Origin: Nematostella vectensis | Taxonomy: Eukaryota; Cnidaria; Anthozoa; Actiniaria; Edwardsiidae | Direction: 5' to 3' | NCBI RefSeq assembly: GCF_932526225.1 | Contig: NC_064038.1 | Location: 10,167,070-10,231,069 of the forward strand | Length of the DNA stretch: 64,000 nucleotides | Shown: piece after piece, positions 24,368 to 38,856 of the stretch | How the letters are laid out: every line of letters starts with the position of its first letter | How positions within the stretch are numbered: position 1 is the stretch's first letter | The notes under the pieces: generated by a model | Told to the model about the DNA's origin: nothing | Database searches by the model: none | Seen by the model: the letters and a program-made list of their open reading frames with translations, nothing else | Translations under genes and position numbers: made by a program

Positions 24368-25724
24368 TTTAGCTACAACAAAACATCTTGACCCCAAGTC
24401 CTTGGCAACGTCTCAAAACTGTCGAATGGTTAGAAAAGTCTTCTTCAGTTCTACCACTTAAGCAATCCTTGAAAGCACTGAAAAAAATTGTGTCTTTTGT
24501 GGTCCGATAAAGGTAGGATAAAGACGATAATCTTGAGAAAAAAGCTCTTGTGAGTCGTAATGGCCAAGTTTAGGAATGTGCTTCTTTAAACGAAGTATCT
24601 AATTACTGTGAATTGCAATCAGTCAAGCGTTTACAGTCACGCAACGAATCATTTGTATGCGACGTCTGAATTGCAAATAATGCTCCTAGAAAATATATGC
24701 GCATAATGCACTAGTCAACAACAAGTCAACTGAAATAAGCTTTTTTATCTTTCAAAGCCAGTACACTCCAGCGAGTACATTTGTACCAATTACTATGAAG
24801 ATAACAGTTACAAAAAAAGATGGAAAAATAAATCATCTTCATCTGGCATTTTTTTTTTTAATATTCGTTTTTGCACATGTCGCCGTGCAGTATGCCACAC
24901 GCTGATACATGGAATTGCTTGCTACAGAAGAAAGAGTCTCAAGCCAGAAACTAACATGATATTTGTGTCATTATTCACTTGTCAAAAACTGTCAATCCCT
25001 CCACCCCCTAGGGACAGATTCTCGTTCAAAAGTGCTCTAAACCCCCACCTTAACCTCACACTTCCCCGGGACCATGGGGGTGGGGGTTTCAAATGACTAG
25101 TGCATAATAGAGTGGTTTTCAAAATCCAGTGCAACAAAATGTAATTACTAAAGTGTAATAGTCAAGCCAGAACAAAGGAGAACAAAGACATTACAGTGTA
25201 TTTGTACTAAATAAACTTAAAGTATTTCACTGGTTTTTGAAAACCACTCTAATAATAATAACAAAGCTTTATTCTATTGATTGGTACTTATAACATGTGT
25301 GGAGGCATAGTCCATCAATCGCAACTGGGTTTATATTCGCAAAAATTAAGTGAGTATGCAACCAAGTCCTTGGGTGGGAACTAATAACATGTTCACTGCA
25401 GCTGCATGGCCAGGTATCCCCCAATACTTCAACAATTGGGAGGTAATACCCCATTATCATCACATTTGCTATTTATTGATGGGTGAAGGGAACAGAGGGC
25501 AACCAGACCCACCCCACCCCAAAGCCCCGGCTCAAAATCCTGGCTTGAAGGTACCAGAAGTTCCTTTATTAGTGCACAACAATGGCAAAATTCAGCATTC
25601 TTCTCTGTCACAGTCTACCATCAATGCCAAATAAAACCTCTGGCACCAAGAGCAGGTTTAAACAAGACACAACAAAACAAGTGGAGCAAAGGGTTGTTTA
25701 TTATGCAGTTGAATATGGAACACC
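24368..25724. other. Spacer between RPS17 3' end and the uncharacterised gene
   Basis: Holds one MITE (25108-25251) and the promoter side of the uncharacterised gene (24368 onward). AATAAA on the minus strand at 25697-25702 probably serves RPS17, about 23 bases after its stop. I see no other gene. Confidence 0.55.
25108..25251. mobile_element. 144-bp MITE with TAGAGTGGTTTTCAAAA ends
   Basis: The left end TAGAGTGGTTTTCAAAATCC and the right end GGTTTTTGAAAACCACTCTA are inverted over about 24 bases with one gap. No ORF. Lies in the spacer downstream of RPS17. Confidence 0.75.
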
Positions 25725-28707
<2,983 letters not shown>

Positions 28708-28770
28708 TTTGATCCCGACGAGTTTAGAGAGGACGATCCCAGCGCCCTTTGCGGGCTTTGAAGAAGGGAA
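28708..28770 (-). promoter_or_regulatory. Candidate RPS17 promoter/5' UTR with pyrimidine (TOP-like) tracts
   Basis: Reading the minus strand toward the ATG, CCCTTCTTC (28760-28768) and CCTCTCT (near 28722) are pyrimidine tracts of the kind that begin ribosomal-protein mRNAs. The start site is not determinable from sequence alone. Confidence 0.3.
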
Positions 28771-30264
28771 CCGCTGGACGGTTAATTAGTGAACTGCAGT
28801 CGCAAAAGCAACAGAGATTACACAGTAACATAGCCTACGAGTCAGCGGCTACACGTAGGCTAACAGTAACACCGATAACTCGAACACAGACAACTCGAAC
28901 TCCCCACTAAACACGAACAATTTTCCTCTCCCATTGAGACCATTGACCCGTTATGATTATTTGGGTACATATATTTTGGGTTTTACAAACTGTACAAAGA
29001 GAGCAAAGTGCTTTTATCAGTATGCATTTTCTCCCGATAACTTTCAAGTTATCGGAAGTCGTATGCTGTTGACGTTACGATAAATCGAAATACGAGCGCA
29101 ATAAACTTTTTAACTCTAGCCTTTTTTATTTTATTTTTTTATTTTCGCAGAGGGCAAATTCAGCTCGAAAGACTCGAAATACACTGTTTCATAGTCATTT
29201 CCTCTAATATAACAAGAACACCCTGAGAACATGAACTGTTTATCTCGAATTTGGGCTTTCGAGGATAATGTTTAAGCTGGAACCTGATTTGACTTGTAGA
29301 CCGGGAACGGAGATACCCCCATCCCCAACCCACTTCAGTAGAAACTAAGGAAATGATTAAATCTCAGTGCTTGATTATGGTAAACTCCAAAAATGATCAG
29401 GTATTATGAACTTTCAAAGGAGCTGACTTTTATGATTTGGTTTAACAGAGACCAAAACGTAAACCGAAATAAGGGCATCCACCAGCCACCGTCGTCAAAT
29501 TCATCACCGGTAATAACCTGTTCACGGATCAAAACCTCTCAGAAAACAGTCAGGACGTACCCTGATTGGTTCAAAACTGAGTGACATGTGACTCAATTAG
29601 GTAGCCAGCTAATGTTTTATGCAAGACCATCGATGAATTAAGCGTCTTTACAAGAGTAATATTGCTTGGGATTAGGGACATGGATGAAAAGTGTTCACTG
29701 GGTTTGCAAGATTACTTCATGGACCATTAAATAAGGGATATTTCAAGGTATTGTACCCTTATTGCGTTTAGTATAGTTAATAAAGAACGTAATTCGAGGT
29801 TCGCTGTGACCCTATTGTTCTTATTTTTGTTTGAAAACTGTTCCAAAGCTCAAATTGCAGCTGTGATATTGTCAGAAATAATACCTTTTTCGTCCCATTG
29901 TGGTATATTCGATTGAATATGTATATTACATGTTTTAATGACTTCCAAGTTTTTACAGTGTTTTTAAGTGTTAGAATATCTGATTTAATAGTTAATCTAT
30001 TTCTAGTACACTTATCAGAGAAAAAAGCTTTCTTTTGTAGATATATATGTCAGATATACATGTCATTTTTTAGTGAACGAGTTTTCTAACTATCTGATCC
30101 TTTCCCGTGTTCTTTAATATAGTATTAGTATAAGATCAGGCAAGTGAAAAAGGAAATACTTAAAGGGTCAATCTACTTTTGTCCCAGTACAAACGTAAGC
30201 TCAAAGGCCCTAGTAAATTCAAGGTCTTTCTTGTTTTATTTTAACTCAAAATCTTCTATGTCTA

Positions 30265-30418
30265 CAGCGGCGTACCCAGGATTTCTAACAGGAGTGGGCC
30301 CAAAAGGCCTTTTTAAGGCATTGTCTCTTGTGTTTCAGATAATATCTCATACATTTACTGTATTATGGCTGCTAGAAGGGGGCCCAGGCTCCCTGGGCCA
30401 CCCCTGGCTACGCCCCTG
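30265..30418. mobile_element. MITE with CAGCGGCGTACCCAGG ends and 5-bp target duplication
   Basis: Left CAGCGGCGTACCCAGG, right CCTGGCTACGCCCCTG. GTCTA stands directly before (30260-30264) and after (30419-30423). The interior matches the copy at 40821-40979, which has its own 5-bp duplication. Confidence 0.8.
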
Positions 30419-30803
30419 GTCTACATCGACTTGTTATTTATTTTATTTTTTTTTTCAAGCCTAGGTAGGCAGTTTTCTGACATATTATGATAATTTTGTT
30501 TTTAGCAAAAAAAATTGGCTTTTGGCATCATGGCAAGGTCAAAGCTTGAACGTATCGTTGATATTGACATAGCACCTGCCAAAAACATGGTGGCAGTGTA
30601 AAGACGGCAAAAGACACAGGAATAGATACGGTACCCGTAGCTGGAAGAGAAAACGACTCTTTCACACACAAAAACGACGAGCACTTTGTAACGTTGTGAC
30701 GTTAAATCGATTACCGTGTCTGCTCATGCAGTTTCTGGCTTTTGTTACAGAAAAAGCAGAAGGAAAGGGATGAGAACCTGTCCGAATCTAAAAGCTTAAA
30801 GGG

Positions 30804-30811
30804 TATAAAAG
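30804..30811 (+). promoter_or_regulatory. Candidate TATA box of the TRIM-NHL gene
   Basis: TATAAAAG lies 231 bases before the start codon at 31035 with GGG just upstream. A transcription start near 30835 would give a short 5' UTR, possibly with a leader intron. Confidence 0.35.
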
Positions 30812-31034
30812 CCTCTCTCTGAAACACTGTCGCTAATTTTGCATTATTTGTAATTCGATTTCTTTTACTGGAAAAAATCTCATGCAATAGTTTTAAAGCA
30901 AGTATGGATGGCGACTTATAGATCGAGTGATCTTATTCTATGCCTAGCTAAATGTTCTTTTAAGGTATGAAGACATTGTCATTTGTTATTCTCCCATTTT
31001 GCTTATGTGTTCGCTTTTGTGTAAAGGATCAAGG

Positions 31035-34000
31035 ATGACTTCTGCCATTGAGGTCTTGGAGCAGATCAATGATCAGCTTGTGTGTGCAATCTGCCTGGAT
31101 CGACTGGTTGAGCCGCGACTGCTCATTTGCATGCACACTTTCTGTACGCCCTGCATTCAGCGAATCAGCAACAACGATGCATCAGGTAAGAACCCGTTTA
31201 CTGTCGAATCCGTTGTAACGCGACGCCGCATTTTCAAAACATAGATTTGTTTTTGTCTTTTGGGATTTTCTGTTCCGCCAGTCAAATTATTCTAAGCCAA
31301 TCAAATTCTTTCCATCTCTCGCCTAGTGCAGTTGCCTGGCTTTCTGTCGCGACACTGTCTGGTTGTTTTCGTCCAGAGGGTATTAGCCAGGGAAGTGCAT
31401 AAAGCGAGACTCTGATTGGATCAGAATGGTCTTACTGACCGAACAGAAAACCAAAACAAATCGTGAAAACGCGGGTCGCGATACAACGCATTCGACAGTA
31501 AAGCTGCATGTAGTACAATTTGGCCAATCAGTGGCAGTTTGCATGCATTTCACACTTTTTGTACGCCCTGCCTTCAATGAATCGCGTGAGGGCCTATCAA
31601 TTTGTTAACCATATACTGCCTGAAATAGGAACGGGTTGGCGCTTTTTTTACGATTTTCATTGTAAACAATAATAACACACAAGGGTGACATAGCTGTCTG
31701 TAAAACTATGTATTAATAAATACTTGGAAAATCCTTGGGTGCGTCAGATTTTCTAATTTATTAAGCGCGTCATTACAGCGTGTGAGACTTTACCGTAAAG
31801 TGTCTTCAAATCGCATGGTGATTTATGATTTTTGGTCGCTTTATATATTGAGACCCCGGCACGTTCGATGCCTGTGCCAAGGAAAAACTTTAGAATTCGG
31901 AGTACTCTTAAGGAATTCGATCACAGTTTTTTTTAAACCCTAAAAACACACAAAACGTCTTAGATTGCGTGAATTTCGCTCACCTTTGCACGTGCGTGGC
32001 TTGACAAAGAAGTACAAAGGCTCTGCAGTACTGTGCGTAGTGTGCGTTTTTATTTTATTTTACTGGATCTGGACGAGGTTAGATTCTCGGCTATGTTCTT
32101 CTTTCCCAAAATGTAACAGCTTTTTTCATCTTTCAGCCTCACTTACATGCCCGACATGCCGCAAGGAAACGCCAATCCCGGAGACTGGGGTCGAGTCCCT
32201 TCATCTGAACTTCTTTGTCAATCAAATGCTTGATGTGGTTCGCCACAAGGCAGACGAGTTGAAAAAAGAAATCAGAGAAACGCGACGTTGTGAAGGTTGC
32301 GAGAACAATGAAGAAGCCGACGTTGCAACATCGCGGTAAGCGTTAGTGTGAATATTCTTAAAGCCGCATTGTCACCAGTTTACTTCCGGTCGATTACCTA
32401 ACAATATCCGAAGATTTTTAACGGAAAACGCGAAAGATATTTCAAAATATTGAAAGCAGTGTGTCTATTGGAAGTTACTTTGAGGATGTGATTGATAATT
32501 TAGAGCGGATGGCCTGTTTAATATCTCGGATTCTAATAGATTCTTTTGTCTTTTAACGGTTGAGGTTTCCGTCGGACCATCGGAAGTAAACTGGTGACAA
32601 TGCGGCTTTAAATACCACGCGGATGACTTGACCAGGAGTCAGGATTCTTTAGGTATTTTCCGTCTTACACCGTAGCCCACGGAAAAATCGTGACCCAGCT
32701 CCTTTAACTTTGCCAGAGCGAAGAGCAAGCTTCAAATCCCAGTTAGCTCTTCAACGTTTCGATTTCAACTTGAACGCTTGCAGCAGTGTGCCCCTTTTAG
32801 CGGCCGAAAAATGGGTCATTTCTTATTAAGGAATCTTCAAATACTTTGCTTTTTCCATGTGATACCTAGGACTGCACGCCCCCCTCAGCCAATCTTGGGC
32901 ACTCTTCAGGCTTATGGGCATGAAAAAGCACGAAACGCAAAACGCATTTCTTGTTGTTTTCGCGTTTGCACTTGGCCCGACTGTCGTTTGTGTATTGCGC
33001 TTACGTTCGCGCTTTGTTTTGCGTCCAATTGAGAACAATCTTTTGACCGTGCATGATTTCTTTATTCAGATGTGTCGACTGTAACAAGCCTCTGTGTACC
33101 ACGTGTGTCGCCGACCACAAACGTGTCCACGCCACTCTAGATCACAGAGTCATCGCCATCAGTGAAGGCGAAGAGGGGGAGGACCAAGCACTTGACAAAT
33201 ACAGCCTCACCTTCTGCAAATACCACACTCGAAACGTCATCAAGTATTTCTGCATCACCTGCGACGAGGCTATATGTAGGGTTTGCACCATCCTGGAACA
33301 CAGGGAGCACCAATACGTGTACCCGAAAGAGGCTTTACCACTCAGACGTAACGATATACAGGGACTCCTGGAAAAGGCAAAGTCGCGCATACCTCTACTA
33401 AAGGGGACGCTGAAAAAGGTCGATGCCATGTCCCGCAGGCTCAAGGATTGTCATCAGGCTCTAGCGAAGGAGATTCACCAGAACACACAGGCGAGAGTGA
33501 AGGCGCTTATTGAGGGAGAGAACGAACTGTTGAAGCAGCTAGCGGGCGTACACCTTGCCAAGCAGAAGGTAAGACCTTACGAGTAGCAGAGACACGCGTG
33601 TAGGGCCGAGTGTGTCTTTTGCGTGTCATGCGTGTCTTTTGCAGGAAATATTGACATAGAATAAGTACAGCACGGCACGGCACAGCACGACATAATAGCA
33701 TAGACATAACATAGCATGGCAAAGTCAAAAAAAGAGGGCTCGTGTTTTAGCCAATTCACCTTCCCCACAACTTCCCATAACTCTTTGTGACTCGCGCGTG
33801 AAACCGAGGCCAGGCGTAAAAAATGTAAACAAGATGGCAAAGTTTGTTTTTATCCTCGCTTTCAAGCGCGTGTCGCAAAGAGTTGTGGGAAGTAGTGGGG
33901 AAGGTGAATCTCCTTTTTGCAATACATCCAAAGCGACTTGCCTGTAAGCCCCAATCCCTAGATAGCGCAAACACAGGCTGCCCACTTCTTAATTCTGTTG

Positions 34001-37000
34001 TTCTTTCATTGTCAGGTCCTTGGGCTTCAGAAAGACAGCATAGAGTTGGAACTCGGCAAGTTGACCGGATGCTGCGATTTCGCTGATAATGTATTCAAAT
34101 TTGGAAACGAAATCGAGGTTCTACAGATGAAAGGACGGCTAGAGGCATTTAGCGAGATAGAGGTCAGTCGCTATGGTTATTATATGCAGTGCCGTAGCAG
34201 GCTTTGAAATATTGTGGGGGGGACAATACAGAAACATTAATGACGAATATAAAGGCTTTTGATAACAAAGAGTGATGATGATGATGATGATGAGGACGAC
34301 GACGACGATGATGATGATGATGATGATGATTACCTATTTCAGGTGAACCTTGAGCCCGAAGAGGACGACACCGTCCAGTACATCTGCGATAACTCGACCA
34401 TCCCGTCCGTTGTCCAGTCCCTCGGCCAAATCCGTGCTGCAAGCACATTTGCGTCCATCTCCTTCGCTAGTGGTGAGGGCATACACACGGCACGAGTCAA
34501 GGTGGAGGCGCACTTCAAGCTCATCACCAAGGACAGGTTAGTACAGAATAAGATCAATCAACAGGGGCGTAACTAGGGGTAGAAGTATTGGACACGCCAG
34601 TACACACGACACGTTACAAGTGGTAGGAAAACTAGGCACGCGCAACCAAATGACCGCCAAAATATAGGATTGAAAGGCAGCGATATCCCAGTGACACCGA
34701 CTTTGCTTATAAGCCAGAGGGCCCTGGTTCGAAGGTCATCTGAAAAAAAAGACTCTCCATATACGGAATTGTGGATACCTAGTCATCTTGGATAAAGCAT
34801 AACCAAATACGACTTAATTAAGCGTAAGCATAGATACAGACTGCTCCGTATGGTTAACAAGTTTTGGCTAGTGTGTAAGTATTTTCTCAAAAGATGTTGA
34901 TAGCTTTGGGACACTATTTTTACTGCTCCATTGGTATCTCCGTGTGCTCACATCAATGTCTTTTGTTGGCAATATGCTTTAGAGGATAGTCCTTAATCTT
35001 TGAATTCTCTATTCTCAGGCATGGCAAGCGTAGTATGGGTGGAGATAAAGTAGTTGTTGAGATAAAGCAGCCAGATGGCAGTGACCTTCCCTGCAGGATC
35101 GAGGACAAAGGTATATGTCACGTGATTAGCCTATTTCCTAACCTTTGGACCGGCTTTCCTGTGGTGGTTAAAAGTGTGATCTAAGCTTGTCCCGAACCCT
35201 TTGCGTCCGCACTGCTCATCCCTTGAAAAATCGCACAAATGTAGGTAGAGTCAATCAAACACTTTTTTGCTATTGTTTACGAATGAATATACGACGGTTA
35301 ATTAGCAAGAAAACGTCAAAATGAACATTCACGAATGATAGTTTATTAGCAATTTTTGATAGAACGTTTCTGAGTTAGTTGCTTAAATTAGCCGATGGAA
35401 ATGGATTCCTTAAGTGAGTCGGTATTGTGCGGGAAGGTGAAATGGCGGCGTGATTAGCCTACTTAAAGGAACTTTCTTACTGTTTCTTACTTTCCACTGT
35501 GCAACATCCACTCTATAGTTCGTAAATTTTTCCTCCTTACAGGAGATGGCTCGTATATGGTGTATTACATCCCCGAGGTGAATGGTCGCCATCTGGCGCA
35601 CGTCATGATATCGGACAAGGCGATAATGGACAGCCCATTCACAATACTCGTCGTTAACCGCAGAGAATACAAAGAGGTGAGATTCCTTAAAGGAGAAGTG
35701 CACTTAATAAAGTATGCGTGACCTTTTACCCGTGCGAGGAGTTCGTCTGGGAAAGGGCGTACACGATAAAAGTGCGTATATGACAGGGGATATACGAAAG
35801 AACGTGCGTGTGGAAGTGCGTGAGAATACACGCGTGTGAGAGTGCGTGTGAGAATACACGCGTGTGGGAGTGCGCGTGAGAATACACGCGTGTGGGAGTG
35901 CGTGTGAGAATACACGCGTGTGGGAGTGCGCGAGAGTACACGCGTGTGGGAGTGCGTGAGAGTACACGCGTGTGGGAGTGCGTGTGAGAATACACGCGTG
36001 TGGAAGTGCGTGAGAGTACACGCGTGTGGGAGTGCGCGTGAGAATACACGCGTGTGGGAGTGCGCGTGAGAATACACTCGTGTGGGAGTGCGTGTGAGAA
36101 TACACGCGTGTGGGAGTGTGCTCGAGAATACACGCGTGTTGGAGTGCATGTGAGAATGCACGCGTGTTGGAGTGCATGTGAGAATGCACGCGTGTGTGAT
36201 GCGTATGTGGAAAAGACGTGCACGCGGAAGTGCATGTGAGAATTCACGCGTGTGTGATGCGTATGTGGAGAGACGTGCACGCGGAAGTGCTTGCGAGAAT
36301 ACACGCGTGTTGAAGTGGGTATGTAGAGACGCGCGTATGAAGGTGCGTGTAAAAAGACACACGTAGAACTGTGTATTATAGAGACAGGCGAAGGGCGTTT
36401 GAGTATACACGTGTGTGGAAGTGTTTATGTAGAGACGTGCGCATTGGTGCCGTAGCAAGGGGGGGGCACTATAAAGAAACATACACGCGTGTATTCTCAC
36501 ACGCACTCCCACACGCGTGTATTCTCACGCGCACTCCCACACGCGTGTATTCTCACACGCACTCCCACACGCGTGTCACACGCGTGGAAGTGGGAGTAAA
36601 CTTAAAGGTGCGTGTGGCCCGAGTGCGTGTCGAGATAGAAGTGTGTTGGAAGAAAGGCGGAATGCATGGACGGCTAAGTGGTAGCGTGAGAGGGCGCGCG
36701 TAGGAGGGATACGCGCGGTGAAACGCGTGATAATGACCGTGAGAAAAGTTAGCAAGTTCAGCCTTGATAATTCATTCCACAGTCTGTACAGTCTATATAC
36801 TAACCGCCCCATCACCTACTTTTCTTCGGGCCAAACAGGTTGGCGGTACAATCATGAAGTTCGGACAATATGGCAGCAAGAAGCGAGAGTTCAAGTCCCC
36901 ATTTGGAGTGGCAATTGATAACGAGGGCAGGATTTATGTGGCCGACAGCTACAACCACCGCGTACAAGTCCTCGGTACACGTGGTGAATTCATAACCAGC

Positions 37001-37687
37001 TTTGGCAGCCACGGTGAGAGACGAGGCGAGTTCAACTGCCCGACAGACGTCGATATCGATAATCGAGGTCGCGTCATCATTTGCGACAACGGTAACAACC
37101 GAGTACAGGTCCTCAACCGTAATGGCGGATTCATCGGGAAGTTTGGCCGCGAGGGTACTGGGAATGGGTATTTTAAATCCCCATGGGGCCTAGCGGTCAC
37201 TGCAAACAATGAGATTGTTGTGGCCGATATGGAGAATAACCGTGTTCAGATGTTTTCCCCGGAGGGGAAGTTTATGATGAAGTTTGGCAGCCCTGGGGAC
37301 CGACCCGGCCAGTTCAACGCCCCAGGATATCTCTTAGTGAACAACGAAGATGACCAGATTTTCGTCTCCGACTCCAAGAACCACCGTATACAAGTATTTG
37401 ACATGAACGGTGTTTATATTCGCTCTTTTGGCTCGCAAGGTGCGGGCAAAGGCCAGTTTATGCATCCACGGGGCCTCGCTATGGACATCGCAGGGCATCT
37501 CATCATCGCGGACATGGGGAATCACCGATTACAAATCTTGAACTCGGCAGGGGAGTTCGTGAAGGAGATTGGGTCCGAGGGAAGCGGTGATGGACAGTTA
37601 TCGTTCCCAGAGAGCGTTGCGATTATGCCTAACAGCGGGTATATTGTTGTGTCGGACCTGAGTAACAATAGAATCCACGTGTTTTAG
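31035..37687 (+). CDS. TRIM2/TRIM3-like RING, B-box, filamin and NHL protein
   Basis: Eight exons: 31035-31185, 32137-32335, 33070-33568, 34016-34162, 34343-34536, 35019-35110, 35543-35676, 36839-37687. All phases agree and the product is 754 residues, close to human TRIM2 (744). The RING is split by intron 1 (CAICLDRLVEPRLLICMHTF, then CPTCRKETPIPETG) and followed by LNFFVNQMLDVV as in TRIM2/3. Exons 2-3 carry the B-box region: two Cys pairs of a possible first box, then a clear B-box 2 (FCKYHTRNVIKYFCITCDE). Exons 3-4 form the coiled coil, and exons 5-7 the filamin-type repeat (GDGSYMVYYIPEVNG). Exon 8 has six NHL repeats of the VADSYNHRVQV type, a beta propeller that in relatives binds RNA or protein partners. 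It is probably an E3 ligase. Intron 7 holds a large minisatellite; introns 1, 2 and 4 hold repeats. Confidence 0.93.
31196..31502. repeat. Imperfect inverted repeat in TRIM-NHL intron 1
   Basis: Sequence from about 31198 (TTACTGTCGAATCCGTTGTA) to 31340 pairs in inverse with about 31389-31502 (ending TACAACGCATTCGACAGTAA) with many mismatches. It begins 13 bases after the end of exon 1. A relic resembling the end of exon 1 (CACACTTTTTGTACGCCCTG) follows at about 31550. Confidence 0.65.
32358..32611. mobile_element. TTAA-flanked MITE, best-preserved copy
   Basis: Starts TTAAAGCCGCATTGTCACC and ends with the reverse complement GGTGACAATGCGGCTTTAA, about 254 bp; TTAA is at both edges. It begins 22 bases after TRIM-NHL exon 2. 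Related copies at 5107 and 7649. Confidence 0.8.
34187..34245. mobile_element. Partial MITE end of the GTAGCAG family
   Basis: Reads CAGTGCCGTAGCAGGCTTTG then an AATATTG and a G run, matching in inverse the right end of 18103-18286. No second end was found nearby. Confidence 0.45.
34273..34331 (+). repeat. GAT/GAC microsatellite just before TRIM-NHL exon 5
   Basis: An almost pure run of GAT triplets with a GAC core ends 12 bases before the exon 5 acceptor AG. Length change here could affect splicing. Confidence 0.9.
35806..36590. repeat. GTGTGGGAGTGCG minisatellite with an inverted block
   Basis: Units of 26 or 28 bases built around GTGTGGGAGTGCGTGAGA and TACACGC repeat from about 35806 to 36350. 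After a spacer, the same unit appears in the opposite orientation at about 36480-36590 (CACGCGTGTATTCTCACAC). The array fills most of TRIM-NHL intron 7 (35677-36838). Long open frames on the minus strand are a by-product of the repeats. Confidence 0.92.
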
Positions 37688-37823
37688 AACGCCGTTGTTC
37701 CTCCGTTGAAAGATATCCAAAGCCTTTAACTTGGCATATTGGCGCCCTTGGAGAAGGCGTGGTTTTTGCGGCCGAAAAAATAGCGCTCCCTGCTCCGTAT
37801 CATTGGGCATGACACACTTATTC

Positions 37824-37889
37824 TCGTTCCCAGAGCTCCTCGGTCATGTTTCCCGCCGACACACAACAGCGGAGGAGCTCTGGGAACGA
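37824..37889. repeat. 18-bp perfect hairpin downstream of the TRIM-NHL stop
   Basis: TCGTTCCCAGAGCTCCTC (37824-37841) and its exact reverse complement (37872-37889), loop 30 bases. It is about 140 bases after the stop, so it may lie in the 3' UTR. Confidence 0.75.
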
Positions 37890-38148
37890 AAATGATGACA
37901 CACTTTGGGACTTCTTCGAAGAATTATATTATTCAAAACAGAGTTTTTTTTTTCTATAGGCATTTTCACCAGTCTAGAGAAGACACAACTGACCATAGTG
38001 TTTTACGACCATATTATCACTGTAGATATTTTAACACCTTTACTTACATATGGCAGAAGTTGCCGTTACCACCGCCTCGCACGAGGATTGGTGTGCGTGT
38101 CTGCATGAGAGTACATAGACACGCTTGTATATTTCACTAAAGCGCATT

Positions 38149-38304
38149 GCGTAGCAAGCCCAAAGGCTTGGAGACGATGCTCTCCATTCTTCTTTCCATG
38201 TGCGCATGCGCGCGTACATCCCTGCCTTCTCCTTATTCTCCACTCCATCTGCGCATGCCCGGGGCCTATGCCTCGTCTCCCTAAGTCCTTTACGCTTGCT
38301 ACGC
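38149..38304. repeat. MITE-like inverted repeat with GCGTAGCAAGC ends
   Basis: GCGTAGCAAGC at 38149-38159 and GCTTGCTACGC at 38294-38304, with further inverted matches inside (GGAGACGA / TCGTCTCC). Confidence 0.65.
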
Positions 38305-38466
38305 AGGCTATAATGCGTAATGACTTGTGAGAGCGTTTTTGCGTTGCGATTTTTAGAGTGCATAGATACGCCACTATGTTTTGTTATCATATTTGGCTAT
38401 ATTTGTTTGAATCCCGTGCACTGATTGGTAGAGAGCGTTTCACGAAGGGGCGAAGCGAGGGCTTTT

Positions 38467-38532
38467 CCATCCTCGGGGACCAAGGGAGTCGCGGAGATCG
38501 GGCACACAGGGAGCACGGGTCCCCGAGGATGG
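38467..38532. repeat. 15-bp hairpin CCATCCTCGGGGACC
   Basis: CCATCCTCGGGGACC (38467-38481) and its exact reverse complement (38518-38532) around a 36-base loop. Confidence 0.6.
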
Positions 38533-38856
38533 GGCTTTTTACAAGATTTGAAAGCCCAAATCCCTTCATATTTAGAATATAAAATATAGACAGAAATTGT
38601 TATATTCTTTGCATATGCTCAAGCAGTCAAACTTTTCTGTAAAGTAAATAGTGAAAATGCGTTGGCAATATTTAAGTACTTGATTTTATTCACTAACAAT
38701 TCCAATAATAATTTACAAAAATAGCTGAGAAACCCATTAATCACATTACCTACACTTGAATGCATTTGCTGTATTCACATGATTATTTTTTTGTGGAAAT
38801 AAAACTTCTAAAAACATGTCCATTTCTCCCTCCTAATATACTATGGTATTTGCATA

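Larger units (their letters stand above)
28771..31034. other. Intergenic region between divergent RPS17 and TRIM-NHL genes
   Basis: AT-rich, with one MITE (30265-30418) and a TATAAAAG at 30804. I see no coding gene; short open frames here show no domain. Confidence 0.55.
37688..38856. other. Intergenic region between convergent TRIM-NHL and CFAP141-like genes
   Basis: Holds three separate inverted repeats (37824-37889, 38149-38304, 38467-38532). No gene seen. Confidence 0.55.

Noticed and set aside
34164-34448. Minus-strand frame with a polyhistidine run
   Set aside because: It is the GAT microsatellite and TRIM-NHL exon 5 read in antisense.
35565-36512. A 315-codon open frame on the minus strand, rich in THTRV and CILTRTPTR phrases
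   Set aside because: It is a translation of the GTGTG minisatellite. Similar frames are open in other phases and on both sides of the array, so there is no sign of real coding.
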